A stretch of 64,000 nt of DNA from Pseudoduganella ginsengisoli (GTDB lineage Bacteria > Pseudomonadota > Gammaproteobacteria > Burkholderiales > Burkholderiaceae_D): assembly GCF_009720865.1 (NCBI RefSeq), contig NZ_WNLA01000009.1, positions 1-64,000 on the forward strand, given 5' to 3'. This document shows positions 1-7,416 of this stretch, piece after piece. The first letter of the stretch is position 1; each line of letters starts with the position of its first letter. Under the pieces are notes generated by a model. That model was not told the DNA's origin. It saw only the letters and a program-made list of their open reading frames with translations, and ran no database searches. Position numbers and translations under genes: made by a program.

Positions 1-682
1 TCACCAGCAGGATGTCGGGATCAAGCGCCGGGCGCAGGCAGCGGTGCAGGCTGGTTTTGGTGAGCGGCCCGCGGCCGGTCACATAGTCCAGCGTGCGGCC
101 GTTGCGGTCGCGCGCTACCAGGATGCAGACTTGTTCATGTGAAATGCCGCGCCAGTGCGCCTTGCCGCCGCGGCGGCGCGCCGGGCGCGTCAGGTGGCGC
201 GATCCCTTCTGCGATTCCAGCAAGAACATTTCGTCGGCCTCGGCAATGCCGTGCAGCAGCGGTGCGCGGTCGGTGCGCGGCAGCGCCAGGAAACGGTGGC
301 GCCAGCGGAAGCTGGTGTTGCGGTGCACGCCGCTGCGGGCGGCGGCCTGGCGCACCGTGTGCGAGGCCAGCAGGCTGTCAAGGTAAGCCAGCCACCGCTC
401 TTTATGGCGCAGCCGCGCTAGCGGCGTGCCGGTCAGGGTATTGAAGGTCTTGCCGCAGGCGCGGCAGCGGTAGCGCTGCAAGCCGCACTCGCGGCCATGC
501 CGGTACCAGCGCGTGGCATGGCAGCGCGGGCAGCACAGTTGCGGCTGGGCCGCCTGGTCCAGCAAACGCCCCACCGGCGGCCGCGGCGCCTCCAGCCCCA
601 GGCAAGCCTGCACTTGCGCGCACTGGTGCGCCGTCAATGCCGATAGCTGCGTCAGCAATAATCCAAAGGCTTGCATTTCCAT
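1..682 (-). mobile_element. IS1595/ISXO2-type transposase, 3' end cut by window edge
   Basis: An open frame starts at the ATG at 682 on the minus strand and stays open for 227 codons to the window edge. Near residues 50-80 a zinc-ribbon pattern (CPRC followed by CRAC) is seen, then a helix-turn-helix-like stretch (HTVRQAAARSGVHRNTSFRWRH) and the beginning of a DDE-type domain containing EADEMFLLESQKG and RRGGKAHWRG. These are hallmarks of the ISXO2-like transposases of the IS1595 family, which cut and rejoin DNA. The last catalytic residues and the second inverted repeat lie outside the window. No inverted repeat could be fixed upstream of the gene, so the ends of the element are unknown. The family call is fairly sure; whether the element is intact cannot be judged. 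Confidence 0.8.
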
Positions 683-761
683 GATACGTCTCCAGTCCCG
701 GGATGTGATTCCTTGGACCGGACGCCGATGGGAAAGTTCCACGATTAACGCGAACAGAGCC

Positions 762-791
762 AAAAAAAGCCCGCCAATAATGGCGGGCTTT
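762..791 (-). terminator. Rho-independent terminator of the OsmB-like gene
   Basis: Arms AAAGCCCGCC (766-775) and GGCGGGCTTT (782-791) form a perfect 10-bp stem with a 6-base loop. Read on the minus strand it is followed by a run of T (762-768). It lies 19 bases after the stop of the small lipoprotein gene. Confidence 0.9.
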
Positions 792-809
792 GCCGTGTAC
801 GGCGGGCAA

Positions 810-1022
810 TCAGCGTGGTGGCTTGTTGACCTGGTTGCCGATCACGCCGCCCACTGCCGCACCGCCGACAGCGCCTGCCGTGCTGCCGCCCGTCAGTACG
901 GAGCCGGCCACGCCGCCAATGGCAGCGCCTACCGCCGTGTTTTTATCTTGCTGGCTCATGCTCGAGCAAGCGCCCAGCGAAAGGAAGGCGGCTATGGCCG
1001 CAACAGTTTTCATCGTATGCAT
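810..1022 (-). CDS. OsmB-like glycine-zipper lipoprotein
   Basis: This 70-residue protein has an N-terminal signal with a lipobox (LSLGAC) and so should be a lipid-anchored envelope protein. The rest is a glycine zipper (AVGAAIGGVAGSVLTGGSTAGAVGGAAVGGVIGNQ), the pattern of OsmB and related small osmotic-stress lipoproteins. The start at 1022 is chosen because AGGAG lies 7 bases upstream; a second Met three codons in would be too far from it. It lies downstream of the BON gene on the same strand, separated by two tandem hairpins. Function beyond envelope stress is not known. No Crp/Fnr-like palindrome lies directly in front of it, so it may depend on the BON gene promoter. Confidence 0.82.
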   Translation of the reverse strand: MHTMKTVAAIAAFLSLGACSSMSQQDKNTAVGAAIGGVAGSVLTGGSTAGAVGGAAVGGVIGNQVNKPPR

Positions 1023-1037
1023 GATGTTCTCCTAAAA

Positions 1038-1109
1038 TGAAGGTGCCCGGCCTAAAGGCCCTGCACGCTTGAATTTAAAGTGCAGATGCCTGGCCTGAAG
1101 ACCCTGCAC
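1038..1109. repeat. Tandem pair of related hairpin units
   Basis: Two related 28-29 base units about 44 bases apart (1038-1065 and 1081-1109) fill the gap between the BON and OsmB-like genes. Both read, on the minus strand, GTGCAGGG-C/T-CTT-AGGCC-GGCA. The first forms a clean stem (GTGC-GGCCT-AGGCC-GCAC); the second is imperfect. Neither has a clear T run. They may be mRNA-processing or attenuating hairpins. Confidence 0.6.
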
Positions 1110-1125
1110 CTTTGAACTACGTTGA

Positions 1126-1428
1126 TTATTTCAATCGCATGTCATTGGTAACAAGCTTCACCCCTGCGACGCTGCGTGCGGCGGCCAGCGCGGTATCAAT
1201 TTCCTGCTGGCTCGATACAAAACCGCCCAGCTGCACATTGCCCTGGTAGGTTTCCACGTAAATTTCCGCCGGGTTCAAGCCCGGCTGGAGGGCAAGTGCG
1301 GACTTCACGTTAGCAGTGACGACACTGTCGGCCACATAGGCATCGTTTGCCGACGTCACAGTGGTGGGTGCGCACCCCGTTAACGCCAGCATCGCGGCCA
1401 ATATGGAAGTGGACAGTAAAGTTTTCAT
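1126..1428 (-). CDS. BON-domain lipoprotein
   Basis: The 100-residue product has a lipobox signal (LALTGCAP, Cys at residue 19) and a single BON domain over about residues 30-100 (VVTANVKSALALQPGLNPAEIYVETYQGNVQLGGFVSSQQEIDTALAAARSV in outline). BON domains are membrane- or phospholipid-associated modules found in OsmY and secretins; single-domain lipoproteins are typical envelope-stress proteins. It closely resembles the product at 8249-8563, so the two are probably paralogues. A palindrome at 1488-1503 and a possible minus-strand -10 (TACAGT, 1461-1466) precede it. Its exact role is unknown. Confidence 0.88.
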   Translation of the reverse strand: MKTLLSTSILAAMLALTGCAPTTVTSANDAYVADSVVTANVKSALALQPGLNPAEIYVETYQGNVQLGGFVSSQQEIDTALAAARSVAGVKLVTNDMRLK

Positions 1429-1487
1429 GGCATGCTCCTGTTTTTATCACTGACAGGAACACTGTAGCGGCCGAGGTGAAAACGTTC

Positions 1488-1503
1488 TGTTCGCCACCTA
1501 ACG
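1488..1503 (-). promoter_or_regulatory. Crp/Fnr-like operator, degenerate copy
   Basis: TGTTCG-CCAC-CTAACG. The left half fits the repeated motif well; the right half has two differences. Its centre is about 41-42 bases from the start predicted by the minus-strand -10 TACAGT (1461-1466) of the BON gene. Confidence 0.45.
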
Positions 1504-1537
1504 TGCAAGGCAAATTTGTTGCCTTGCAGTTGCATCC

Positions 1538-3571
1538 CTACCGGGCCTGCTTGCCCGGCGGCGGTGCTTTCGGTTTGACGCGCGCCTGCGCCAGCAGGGC
1601 CGCGCACTCGCTGTCTTTATCCGGGCCCGCATTGATCAACGGGATCAGCGCGGCAACCGGCGCAGCGGCCACCGCGAGCGCCACGGCGCCGCCTGCTTTC
1701 AATGCCAGCACTTTCTTGTCGATGCTGACGTCCGGATTTTTAAACGTGCCCGTCAAATAAATCGGCGAGCGCAACGTAATGATGCGCAAGCCCTTGCTGT
1801 CCGGTTTCATCGTCAAGTCCAGCTTTTCATTGGCCAGGTCGACCGAGCCCGTCACATACACGATCGCATCATCGGTATCGACAATGAACTGGCGCGCATC
1901 GGCTTTGCCATCGGTGACTTTGAAGTCGGCCGCCATGCAATGCAGTTTGACTTGCTTGTCGCCCATCAGCTTCGTCAGCACGACGTTACCCAAGTTCAGC
2001 CCCATTTGTTCCAGCAGCAGTTTGCTGATGGTGCCCTGGTTGATCAGCGCTTTGACTTCGCCATTGGATTTGGCCAGCAGGGTGGCGACGGAATTGCCCG
2101 TCGCCGACAGCGATGCATTGCCATTGATTTCACCCACGCTGGCTTTCAAGTCCGGCAGCGTGGGGAACAGTTCTCGCAACTTTAAATGGCGCGCATCGGC
2201 TTTCAATTCCGCGGCAATCGCATCCTTGACTTTGGTATTGCTGCCATCGAGCTTGACGTTCGAATGCAGCGTGCCGCCGGCCCAGTCGAAATTCAGCGGC
2301 GTCAGCGCCAGCACGCCATCTTTCAAATGGAATTCCGTGTACAGGTTTGCGATCGGCAACTGCTTTTCTCGCACGATGCGGTCGGCCTTGAAGCCGACAT
2401 CCGCGTCGATGCTGGTCCACCGCTCGGTCTTGAACGGTTCCACCGGCAGCACTTTGTTGGCGGGCTGCACGGCGGGTACGCCGCGCACCTGTTTGCTGGC
2501 GTTGGAATCCGCGCCGACCAGCGGGCCCAGGTCGGCAAATTGCAGCAGCTTCGATGACACGTTGCCGCTCAGGTAGCCGCGCGGCTTTTGCTGTTTGTAT
2601 TCCAGGTGGCCGCCAATATCGCTGGAACCGACTTTCCCCATGAACTTGTCATACACGTAGTGGCCGCTGTCTTTGCCCAGTGTCGCCGTCAAATGGCCGG
2701 ACGTGCTGAATGGCGGCGTTTCCGGCAGCACGATGCCGGTCAGCGCATACAGCCGCGCCATGCTGGGGCCGGAGATATGCAGTTTCATGTCCAGCGCCGC
2801 CAGCGCAGTGGGTTTGGTCAGCGTGCCTTCAACCGCAATGCGGGTGCCGCCCAGCGTCACATCCGCCATCACGGGATACGGCGTGGTTTGCTGTTGCAGC
2901 GACAGCACGGCGCCGGCCTTGCCGTTGCCCTTGACCGGCGCGCCTTTCCAGCTGCCATGCAATGTCCACGACACGCCATACGTGGCGTCTGCATTGATGG
3001 TGTCGATGTCGGCCGTGGCATCGGCTTTCGCCACATCGTCCAGGTAGTGCACGACGCCCTTGTTGAATACGATGCGCTGCAAGTCCAGCTTCCATGGCGA
3101 CGGCTTGTCTTTCTTGTCGAAGGTCCAGTTATTGGCGCCGTCGGCGGTGCGGCGCAGCAGTACGGCGGGCGCTTCGAAACGCAGCACGGGAATGGAAATC
3201 TGCTTGTCCAGCAACGCGAACGGGTTCAGGGAAAACGAGAATTCCCTGACGCTGGCCATGTCGGGCGGCGCACCGGCGGCAGTCATGGCGGCTGGGTTGC
3301 CGATATGAACGTCGTGCGCCACGAGGTGCGGCCACGGGATCCAGTCGTGCCAGCTGCGGTCGCGGTCCGGCACGACGTGTTTTTCCCAGTTCAGCGACAA
3401 GTCGCCGCGGATGGCAAACGGGCGCCCGATTGCTTCGCTGGTCTTTTCATTGAGCCAGGGGCGGGCGCGGTTCCAGTCGTAATAATGCAGCGCAATCAGC
3501 GCGGCGGCCGGGACGGCAACGAGGACGCCGCCAATGGCCAGGGCAATTTTGCTACGGCGTGGCAAGGTCAT
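1538..3571 (-). CDS. AsmA family protein
   Basis: This 677-residue protein begins with a short basic cytoplasmic end and one membrane helix (ALAIGGVLVAVPAAALIAL), followed by the typical AsmA start (RPWLNEKTSEAIGRPFAIRGDLSLNW). The C-terminal half carries the AsmA signature region with repeated amphipathic beta segments, ending near ITLRSPIYLTGTFKNPDVSID. AsmA-like proteins span the periplasm from the inner membrane and are thought to help move phospholipids or assemble the outer membrane. Length suits the family. It is transcribed divergently from the DUF4398/OmpA genes, and a palindrome at 3632-3647 precedes a possible -10 (TATGCT). The family call is firm; the substrate is unknown. Confidence 0.9.
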   Translation of the reverse strand: MTLPRRSKIALAIGGVLVAVPAAALIALHYYDWNRARPWLNEKTSEAIGRPFAIRGDLSLNWEKHVVPDRDRSWHDWIPWPHLVAHDVHIGNPAAMTAAGAPPDMASVREFSFSLNPFALLDKQISIPVLRFEAPAVLLRRTADGANNWTFDKKDKPSPWKLDLQRIVFNKGVVHYLDDVAKADATADIDTINADATYGVSWTLHGSWKGAPVKGNGKAGAVLSLQQQTTPYPVMADVTLGGTRIAVEGTLTKPTALAALDMKLHISGPSMARLYALTGIVLPETPPFSTSGHLTATLGKDSGHYVYDKFMGKVGSSDIGGHLEYKQQKPRGYLSGNVSSKLLQFADLGPLVGADSNASKQVRGVPAVQPANKVLPVEPFKTERWTSIDADVGFKADRIVREKQLPIANLYTEFHLKDGVLALTPLNFDWAGGTLHSNVKLDGSNTKVKDAIAAELKADARHLKLRELFPTLPDLKASVGEINGNASLSATGNSVATLLAKSNGEVKALINQGTISKLLLEQMGLNLGNVVLTKLMGDKQVKLHCMAADFKVTDGKADARQFIVDTDDAIVYVTGSVDLANEKLDLTMKPDSKGLRIITLRSPIYLTGTFKNPDVSIDKKVLALKAGGAVALAVAAAPVAALIPLINAGPDKDSECAALLAQARVKPKAPPPGKQAR

Positions 3572-3631
3572 TGTGGGGGCCTTTCCGTGATGTTTCCAGT
3601 GTTAAGCATAGCGCTGCGCGGTGGCGGTCTC

Positions 3632-3647
3632 TGTGCGTGCCCGCACG
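3632..3647 (-). promoter_or_regulatory. Crp/Fnr-like operator upstream of asmA-type gene
   Basis: TGTGCG-TGCC-CGCACG, nearly perfect palindrome. Centre 3639.5; a minus-strand -10 candidate TATGCT lies at 3605-3610, placing the centre about 41.5 bases upstream of the inferred start and 68 bases from the ATG. Confidence 0.6.
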
Positions 3648-3719
3648 GACCTTTTATGGCAGAGGCGGAATTCTGGCGTGCAACGGCCGGGTGCGTCAAC
3701 AGCAACGCACGAGGCTCTA

Positions 3720-3735
3720 TGTGCGTCAGCGTACT
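3720..3735 (+). promoter_or_regulatory. Crp/Fnr-like operator upstream of DUF4398-OmpA operon
   Basis: TGTGCG-TCAG-CGTACT. Centre 3727.5; a -10 candidate TATAAC lies at 3757-3762, so the centre is about 41.5 bases from the inferred start. It faces the other site in the same divergent intergenic region. Confidence 0.6.
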
Positions 3736-3794
3736 GAATGCGTTGCTTATCGGGCCTATAACGTCTGTACCCATCCAACCGAAGGAGAAAAACA

Positions 3795-4181
3795 ATGAGC
3801 TCACGTATGCATACCGTGCCGGCCCTGTGCGGTCTGGCCGTCATGCTGCTGGCCGGTTGCGCCAGCCAGAAGGCGCCCGCCACGGCGGACGTGGCAGTGT
3901 CGCGCGCTGCCGTGGAAAGCGCGGTCTCTGCCGGCGCTGCCGATGCGGCGCCGGCGGAAATGATGTCGGCCCGCGCCAAAGTGCAGGAAGCCAACCAGGC
4001 GCTGGCGGCCAAGGATTACCAGCGGGCGCGCGACCTGGCCATGCAGGCGCAGGCGGACGCCAAGCTGGCGCAAAGTAAGGCGGGTTCAGCCAAGGCATCG
4101 GCAGCGGCAGATGCGCTGCAGGAAAACATCCGCGTGCTGCGCGAAGAACTGGAACGCGCCAACAGTACCCAGGTCAAATAA
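3795..4181 (+). CDS. DUF4398-type lipoprotein
   Basis: A 128-residue lipoprotein (lipobox MLLAGC, Cys at about residue 21). The mature part is a long helical, probably coiled-coil stretch rich in Ala, Lys and Glu (SARAKVQEANQALAAKDYQRARDLAMQAQADAKLA), as in the DUF4398 family that commonly sits beside OmpA-type proteins. AAGGAG 8 bases before the ATG supports the start. The next gene begins 14 bases later and contains the same DUF4398 pattern fused to an OmpA domain, so the two are one operon and may be partners at the peptidoglycan-outer-membrane interface. No enzymatic residues are seen. Confidence 0.85.
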   Translation: MSSRMHTVPALCGLAVMLLAGCASQKAPATADVAVSRAAVESAVSAGAADAAPAEMMSARAKVQEANQALAAKDYQRARDLAMQAQADAKLAQSKAGSAKASAAADALQENIRVLREELERANSTQVK

Positions 4182-4195
4182 AAAAGGAGAAGATC

Positions 4196-5089
4196 ATGAA
4201 GCCATCCTTCCTTAAACCGGCTGCGCTGGCGCTGGCCATTGCGTTGTCCGCTTGCAGCTCCGCACCCACGACGACCAGCATGCTGGACCAGGCTAGAGGC
4301 GATTACATGGCGGCGCAGGGTAACCCGGCCGTATCGCAATATGCGGCAGTGGAGTTGCGCCAGGCAACTGCCGCGCTGGACCGCGCCAATGAAGCGGCGG
4401 CGCGCCATGAAAGCATTGCGGAAGTCGACAAGCTGGCTTATGTGGCCAAGCAGCGCGTCGCCACGGCACAGGAAGTCGCCAAGCAAAAGTCGGCTGAAGC
4501 TGCGGTAGCGGACGCCGCGCGCCAGCGCGACCAGATCCGCCTGGAAGCCCGCACGATGGAAGCGGATAACGCTAAACGCAGTGCAGAACAGGCGAAAGCG
4601 GAAGCGGATGCGGCTCGCGCGGCAGCGGAGAGCCAGGCTGCGGCCACCCGCGATGCGCAGGCGCAAGCCGATGCGCTGGCCGCCCAGCTGGCGGACTTGA
4701 AAGCCAAGCAGACGGATCGGGGCATTGTCATGACGATGGGCGACGTGCTGTTTAACGTTGACCAGTCGAATTTGACGGCGGGCGGTATGCAAGTGCTGCA
4801 AAAACTGGCGGACGTGATGCGCCAGCACCCGGACCGCACGGTGATGGTGGAAGGCTTCACGGACAGTACCGGCACGGCCGAACACAACCTCGTGCTGTCG
4901 CAGCGCCGCGCGGAATCCGTGCGTAATGCGCTGATGAACATGGGCATTGAGGGCACCCGCATCAGTACGCGCGGCTATGGCGAAGAATATCCGGTCGCCA
5001 GCAACGCGAACTCGGCGGACCGCCAGTTGAACCGCCGCGTTGAAATCGTGCTGTCCGACGCGGGCCGCACTGTCAACGCCCGCCATTAA
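4196..5089 (+). CDS. DUF4398 + OmpA-like peptidoglycan-binding lipoprotein
   Basis: This 297-residue protein has a lipobox (LSACSS), a DUF4398-like helical region (residues about 30-90), a long Ala/Glu/Lys coiled coil (about 90-170) and a C-terminal OmpA domain (about 175-290). The OmpA domain holds the usual NxxL-S-RRAxxVxxAL pattern (HNLVLSQRRAESVRNALMNMGI) and ends with NRRVEIVLSD, the residues that grip diaminopimelate in peptidoglycan. It should tether the outer membrane to the cell wall. It is second in an operon with the DUF4398 lipoprotein and is followed by a hairpin at 5100-5125. Confidence 0.9.
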   Translation: MKPSFLKPAALALAIALSACSSAPTTTSMLDQARGDYMAAQGNPAVSQYAAVELRQATAALDRANEAAARHESIAEVDKLAYVAKQRVATAQEVAKQKSAEAAVADAARQRDQIRLEARTMEADNAKRSAEQAKAEADAARAAAESQAAATRDAQAQADALAAQLADLKAKQTDRGIVMTMGDVLFNVDQSNLTAGGMQVLQKLADVMRQHPDRTVMVEGFTDSTGTAEHNLVLSQRRAESVRNALMNMGIEGTRISTRGYGEEYPVASNANSADRQLNRRVEIVLSDAGRTVNARH

Positions 5090-5099
5090 CGAAAGCCAG

Positions 5100-5125
5100 G
5101 ATGCCGGGCTTTCCGGCCGGGCATC
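5100..5125 (+). terminator. Hairpin after the OmpA-like gene, possible terminator
   Basis: GATGCC (5100-5105) pairs with GGCATC (5120-5125), with an inner GGC/GCC stem. It is followed by TTCTTC instead of a clean T run, so read-through into the ferritin-like gene is possible. It is of the same style as other GC hairpins in the window. Confidence 0.5.
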
Positions 5126-5153
5126 TTCTTCACATTAAGAAACAGGAGAAAAC

Positions 5154-5690
5154 ATGGCAGCATCGACCCTATCCACGCTGGCCGGCCTTGATACCAACGC
5201 GATCCGGCAAGCTGCGCAAAACCTGGCCGATGGCCCGGTCACGGCAGGCTACAAGGGCAACCGCGAAGAAGTCATTCAATTGCTGAATGGCGCGCTGGCA
5301 ACCGAACTGGTCTGCATCATGCGCTATAAACGGCACTATTACACGGTGACCGGTTTGCAGAATGCTGCTATCAAGGCGGAGTTCCTCGAACACGCGGAGC
5401 AGGAACAGGAACATGCAGATTGGCTGGCTGAGCGTATCATTCAATTGAATGGCGAACCGGATTTCAATCCAGCAACATTGCTCGAGCGTAGCCATGCCGA
5501 GTATGATGAGTCCAGGGAGGTGCAATCCATGGTGCGCGCCAACCTGATTGCTGAGCGGGTCGCCATTGAATCGTACCGCCAGATGATCGAGCAGATCGGC
5601 GAATCCGACCCGACCACGCGCCAGTTATTGATCAAGATCATGGCGGTGGAAGAGGAACACGCTGACGACATGCGTGATCTGCTGGAATAA
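5154..5690 (+). CDS. Ferritin-like/bacterioferritin-family protein
   Basis: The 178-residue protein is a four-helix ferritin-like domain. Metal ligands of the di-iron site are visible: ELVCIMRYKRHYY in the first helix, EFLEHAEQEQEHADWLAERI (ExxH) in the second, ANLIAERVAIESYRQM in the third and IMAVEEEHADDMRDLLE (ExxH) in the last. Such proteins store or oxidise iron and protect DNA against peroxide, in the cytoplasm. No haem-ligand Met typical of true bacterioferritin could be assigned. The start is supported by CAGGAG 8 bases before the ATG. Its place among envelope-stress genes fits a general stress role. Confidence 0.85.
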   Translation: MAASTLSTLAGLDTNAIRQAAQNLADGPVTAGYKGNREEVIQLLNGALATELVCIMRYKRHYYTVTGLQNAAIKAEFLEHAEQEQEHADWLAERIIQLNGEPDFNPATLLERSHAEYDESREVQSMVRANLIAERVAIESYRQMIEQIGESDPTTRQLLIKIMAVEEEHADDMRDLLE

Positions 5691-5746
5691 CCGATTCCGC
5701 CGGACTGCATCACACTGTTTTTAACACCCCAACTGAGGAGCCCATC

Positions 5747-6049
5747 ATGCTGGAAAATAACATCAGTACCGTGAACAACGACGTCAAAACCCTGGTGAAA
5801 GATGCGCAAGCGCTGTTCACGGCCGCCACCGCGCTGACGGGCGAAAAAGCAGAGGAACTGCGTGGCCGCGGCATGCGGGCGCTGGACACGGCACTGGCCA
5901 AGGCCCACGAAGCCCAGCAAAGCGCAGTTGCCGCTGGCAAACAAATGGCGCAGTCCACCGACGCCTATGTCAAGGAAAACCCATGGCGTTCGATTGCGCT
6001 GGCAGCCGGCGTGGGCCTGCTGGTCGGCGTGATCCTGGGCCGCCGCTGA
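5747..6049 (+). CDS. ElaB/YqjD-type membrane-anchored protein (DUF883)
   Basis: A 100-residue protein: an amphipathic helical N-terminal part (about 1-75) followed by YVKENPWRSIALAAGVGLLVGVILGRR. This end, with the ENPW motif, one membrane helix and a glycine-rich arginine-ending tail, is the signature of the ElaB/YqjD/YgaM (DUF883) family. In E. coli these tail-anchored inner-membrane proteins bind ribosomes in stationary phase. GAGGAG precedes the ATG. The next gene follows after 4 bases and is YqjE-like, the same order as in the E. coli yqj operon. Confidence 0.9.
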   Translation: MLENNISTVNNDVKTLVKDAQALFTAATALTGEKAEELRGRGMRALDTALAKAHEAQQSAVAAGKQMAQSTDAYVKENPWRSIALAAGVGLLVGVILGRR

Positions 6050-6053
6050 TCCA

Positions 6054-6449
6054 GTGGCGCCACTCGATATGGAACAGCCAGCGCCGTCCCATCCCGGCCT
6101 GATTGCTTCGCTGGCCGCGGTGGCCCGCAACACGGGACGGCTGATGCTGTCGCGGCTGGAGCTGGCAGCCCTGGAACTGTCTGAAGCGCGCAATCACCTG
6201 GTCGAACTGGCCGTGGTGTTTGCGCTGGCGCTGCTGGCTGGCTGGTTCGCCATTGCGTTCACCACGGCCACCATCATCTTCCTGTGCTGGGAAGCCATGG
6301 GGTGGAAAATCCTGCTGGTGCTGGCGGTGGCGTTCTTGCTGATCACCATTGGCTTCATCATGAGCGCGCGTTCCATGCTGCGGCAAGGAAAATTGTCGCT
6401 GCCTGCGACCATGGCCGAGCTGAAGGCTGACCGCGAAATGCTGCTATGA
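6054..6449 (+). CDS. YqjE-like/phage-holin-family membrane protein
   Basis: A 131-residue protein with two membrane helices (LVELAVVFALALLAGWFAIAFTTATIIFLCW and ILLVLAVAFLLITIGFIM) linked by a short turn, as in the YqjE or 'phage holin family' (DUF1469). The frame opens with GTG at 6054, but an ATG at 6069 five codons later is an equally good start; neither has a clear Shine-Dalgarno sequence, so translation is probably coupled to the DUF883 gene four bases upstream. No relation to phage lysis is implied: the family is a regular companion of YqjD. Confidence 0.82.
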   Translation: MAPLDMEQPAPSHPGLIASLAAVARNTGRLMLSRLELAALELSEARNHLVELAVVFALALLAGWFAIAFTTATIIFLCWEAMGWKILLVLAVAFLLITIGFIMSARSMLRQGKLSLPATMAELKADREMLL

Positions 6450-6452
6450 GGC

Positions 6453-6540
6453 GCTGTTTTCAAACGACTGCAACCAGGCGTAGCGTCGCGGACAGTGCTG
6501 CTGCACGGCAAGGCGCTACAACGACGCTGCAGGCTTTTTA
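6453..6540. repeat. Dispersed MITE-like repeat, copy A
   Basis: This 88-base intergenic stretch shares most of its sequence with 21019-21125. Shared blocks include CTGCA, AGGCG, GACAGTGC, GCACGGCAAGGCGC, ACAACGACGC/ACAACAACGC and GCAGGCTTTTT. The left end TTTTCAAA and right end GGCTTTTTA keep traces of the terminal inverted repeat of copy B, but the outermost bases are lost. Confidence 0.75.
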
Positions 6541-6556
6541 GTGCCAAGGAGACTCA

Positions 6557-6937
6557 ATGAAGGATGCGGATAGTGCGGCACTGGCCGTTGCGAAAGAACG
6601 GCTGGTGCGCGAAGGGGAGTTATACCGCGTCAGCGTGGCCCATGCGAAGGGCCAGCTGGCTTATGCATTGCATCCGGATGCGTTGATGCACAGCGCCGTG
6701 GATCACGCGATGGGCGCCATGCACCACCGGTTCGGGTCACTGTTCAGCGGCCAGCATGGCGGTGGATTGGCTGGTGTCGCGGGCTTGGCCAGCGGGCTAA
6801 GCTTGCCCAAGATTTTGCCGTATGCGATCAAGGCGGGTTCGTTCATTATCCGCAAACGGTTGATCAAACCCGTGCTGCTGGCCGGTGTAGCCGCCGCGAT
6901 CGCCGGCATGTGGATAAGCCACAAACACCGCCACTAA
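6557..6937 (+). CDS. Conserved hypothetical membrane protein (YqjK position)
   Basis: A 126-residue protein. The N-terminal third is charged and helical (SAALAVAKERLVREGELYRVSVAHAKGQLAYAL); the end contains two hydrophobic stretches (LPKILPYAIKAGSFII and LIKPVLLAGVAAAIAGMWI) and a His-rich tail (SHKHRH). I recognise no family with certainty, but it follows the YqjD- and YqjE-like genes at the place of E. coli yqjK and is about the right size. The repeat copy A separates it from them. AAGGAG 8 bases before the ATG supports the start, and a good terminator follows at 6958-6978. Confidence 0.7.
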   Translation: MKDADSAALAVAKERLVREGELYRVSVAHAKGQLAYALHPDALMHSAVDHAMGAMHHRFGSLFSGQHGGGLAGVAGLASGLSLPKILPYAIKAGSFIIRKRLIKPVLLAGVAAAIAGMWISHKHRH

Positions 6938-6957
6938 AGCTGTTCCGCCCCGACCGG

Positions 6958-6978
6958 CGCCGCATTCGCGGCGTTTTT
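6958..6978 (+). terminator. Rho-independent terminator after the YqjK-position gene
   Basis: CGCCGC (6958-6963), loop ATTC, GCGGCG (6968-6973), then TTTTT (6974-6978). Confidence 0.8.
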
Positions 6979-7000
6979 CGTTTCCACTTCGCAAGAATGC

Positions 7001-7040
7001 GCCAGGGACTTTCTTGCTTTGCGGCAGAAAAGTCCCTGGC
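7001..7040. repeat. Inverted repeat with 12-bp perfect arms
   Basis: GCCAGGGACTTT (7001-7012) and AAAGTCCCTGGC (7029-7040) frame a 16-base loop. It lies between two convergent genes and could stop transcription of the minus-strand operon, though no T run follows. The CCTGGCACC end recurs at about 22870-22880 (TGCCTGGCACC). Confidence 0.6.
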
Positions 7041-7059
7041 ACCGTTTTTCAGTTAGAGA

Positions 7060-7407
7060 TCAGCGCCCCGTGGTTTCGTACACGCTGGTGTCCATATGGT
7101 TCGCCGCGTAATTCAGCTCGCGCATATTGCTCATGTCCGCTGCGTAATTGTCGCGGGCTTCCTTCATGCAGTCGCTGCGTTCATCGGCCGCCATTTTTTT
7201 GCAGCCGATCTTGGCTTCCGCATACGCGGCGTTGATTTCCTTGCGCAGCGTACGCAATTGCGCAGCCGTGCTGCGGTCGGCCTTATACCAGCGGGCCGGA
7301 TCTCCATGCCTGAGTTCCTTGCGCTGATGGGCAGCCACATCGGGTGGCGTTTGCGCCTGCGCTGCGCAGCAGGCGGCCAGCAGGGCCGCCGCGATGACTT
7401 TGTTCAT
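7060..7407 (-). CDS. Hypothetical periplasmic protein
   Basis: A 115-residue protein with a cleavable signal peptide (MNKVIAAALLAACCAAQAQ). The mature part is helical, with conserved-looking CKK and DCMKEARDNY segments; the two cysteines (in IGCKKM and SDCMKEA) could form a disulfide. I recognise no named family. GGAGGAC lies 5 bases before the ATG and overlaps the end of the DUF3309 gene, so it is the last gene of a three-gene minus-strand group with the glycine-zipper lipoprotein and DUF3309 gene. Function unknown. Confidence 0.75.
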   Translation of the reverse strand: MNKVIAAALLAACCAAQAQTPPDVAAHQRKELRHGDPARWYKADRSTAAQLRTLRKEINAAYAEAKIGCKKMAADERSDCMKEARDNYAADMSNMRELNYAANHMDTSVYETTGR

Positions 7408-7416
7408 GATGTCCTC

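Noticed and set aside
2588..4078. Plus-strand open frame of 496 codons over the AsmA gene and into the DUF4398 gene
   Set aside because: It lies antisense to a clear AsmA gene and in another frame of a clear lipoprotein gene. Its product is His/Gln/Arg-rich without domains, as expected from a shadow frame in GC-rich DNA.
6054..6449. Phage holin, as a sign of a prophage
   Set aside because: The gene follows a DUF883 gene in the usual yqjD-yqjE order, and no phage genes are near. The family name is misleading.
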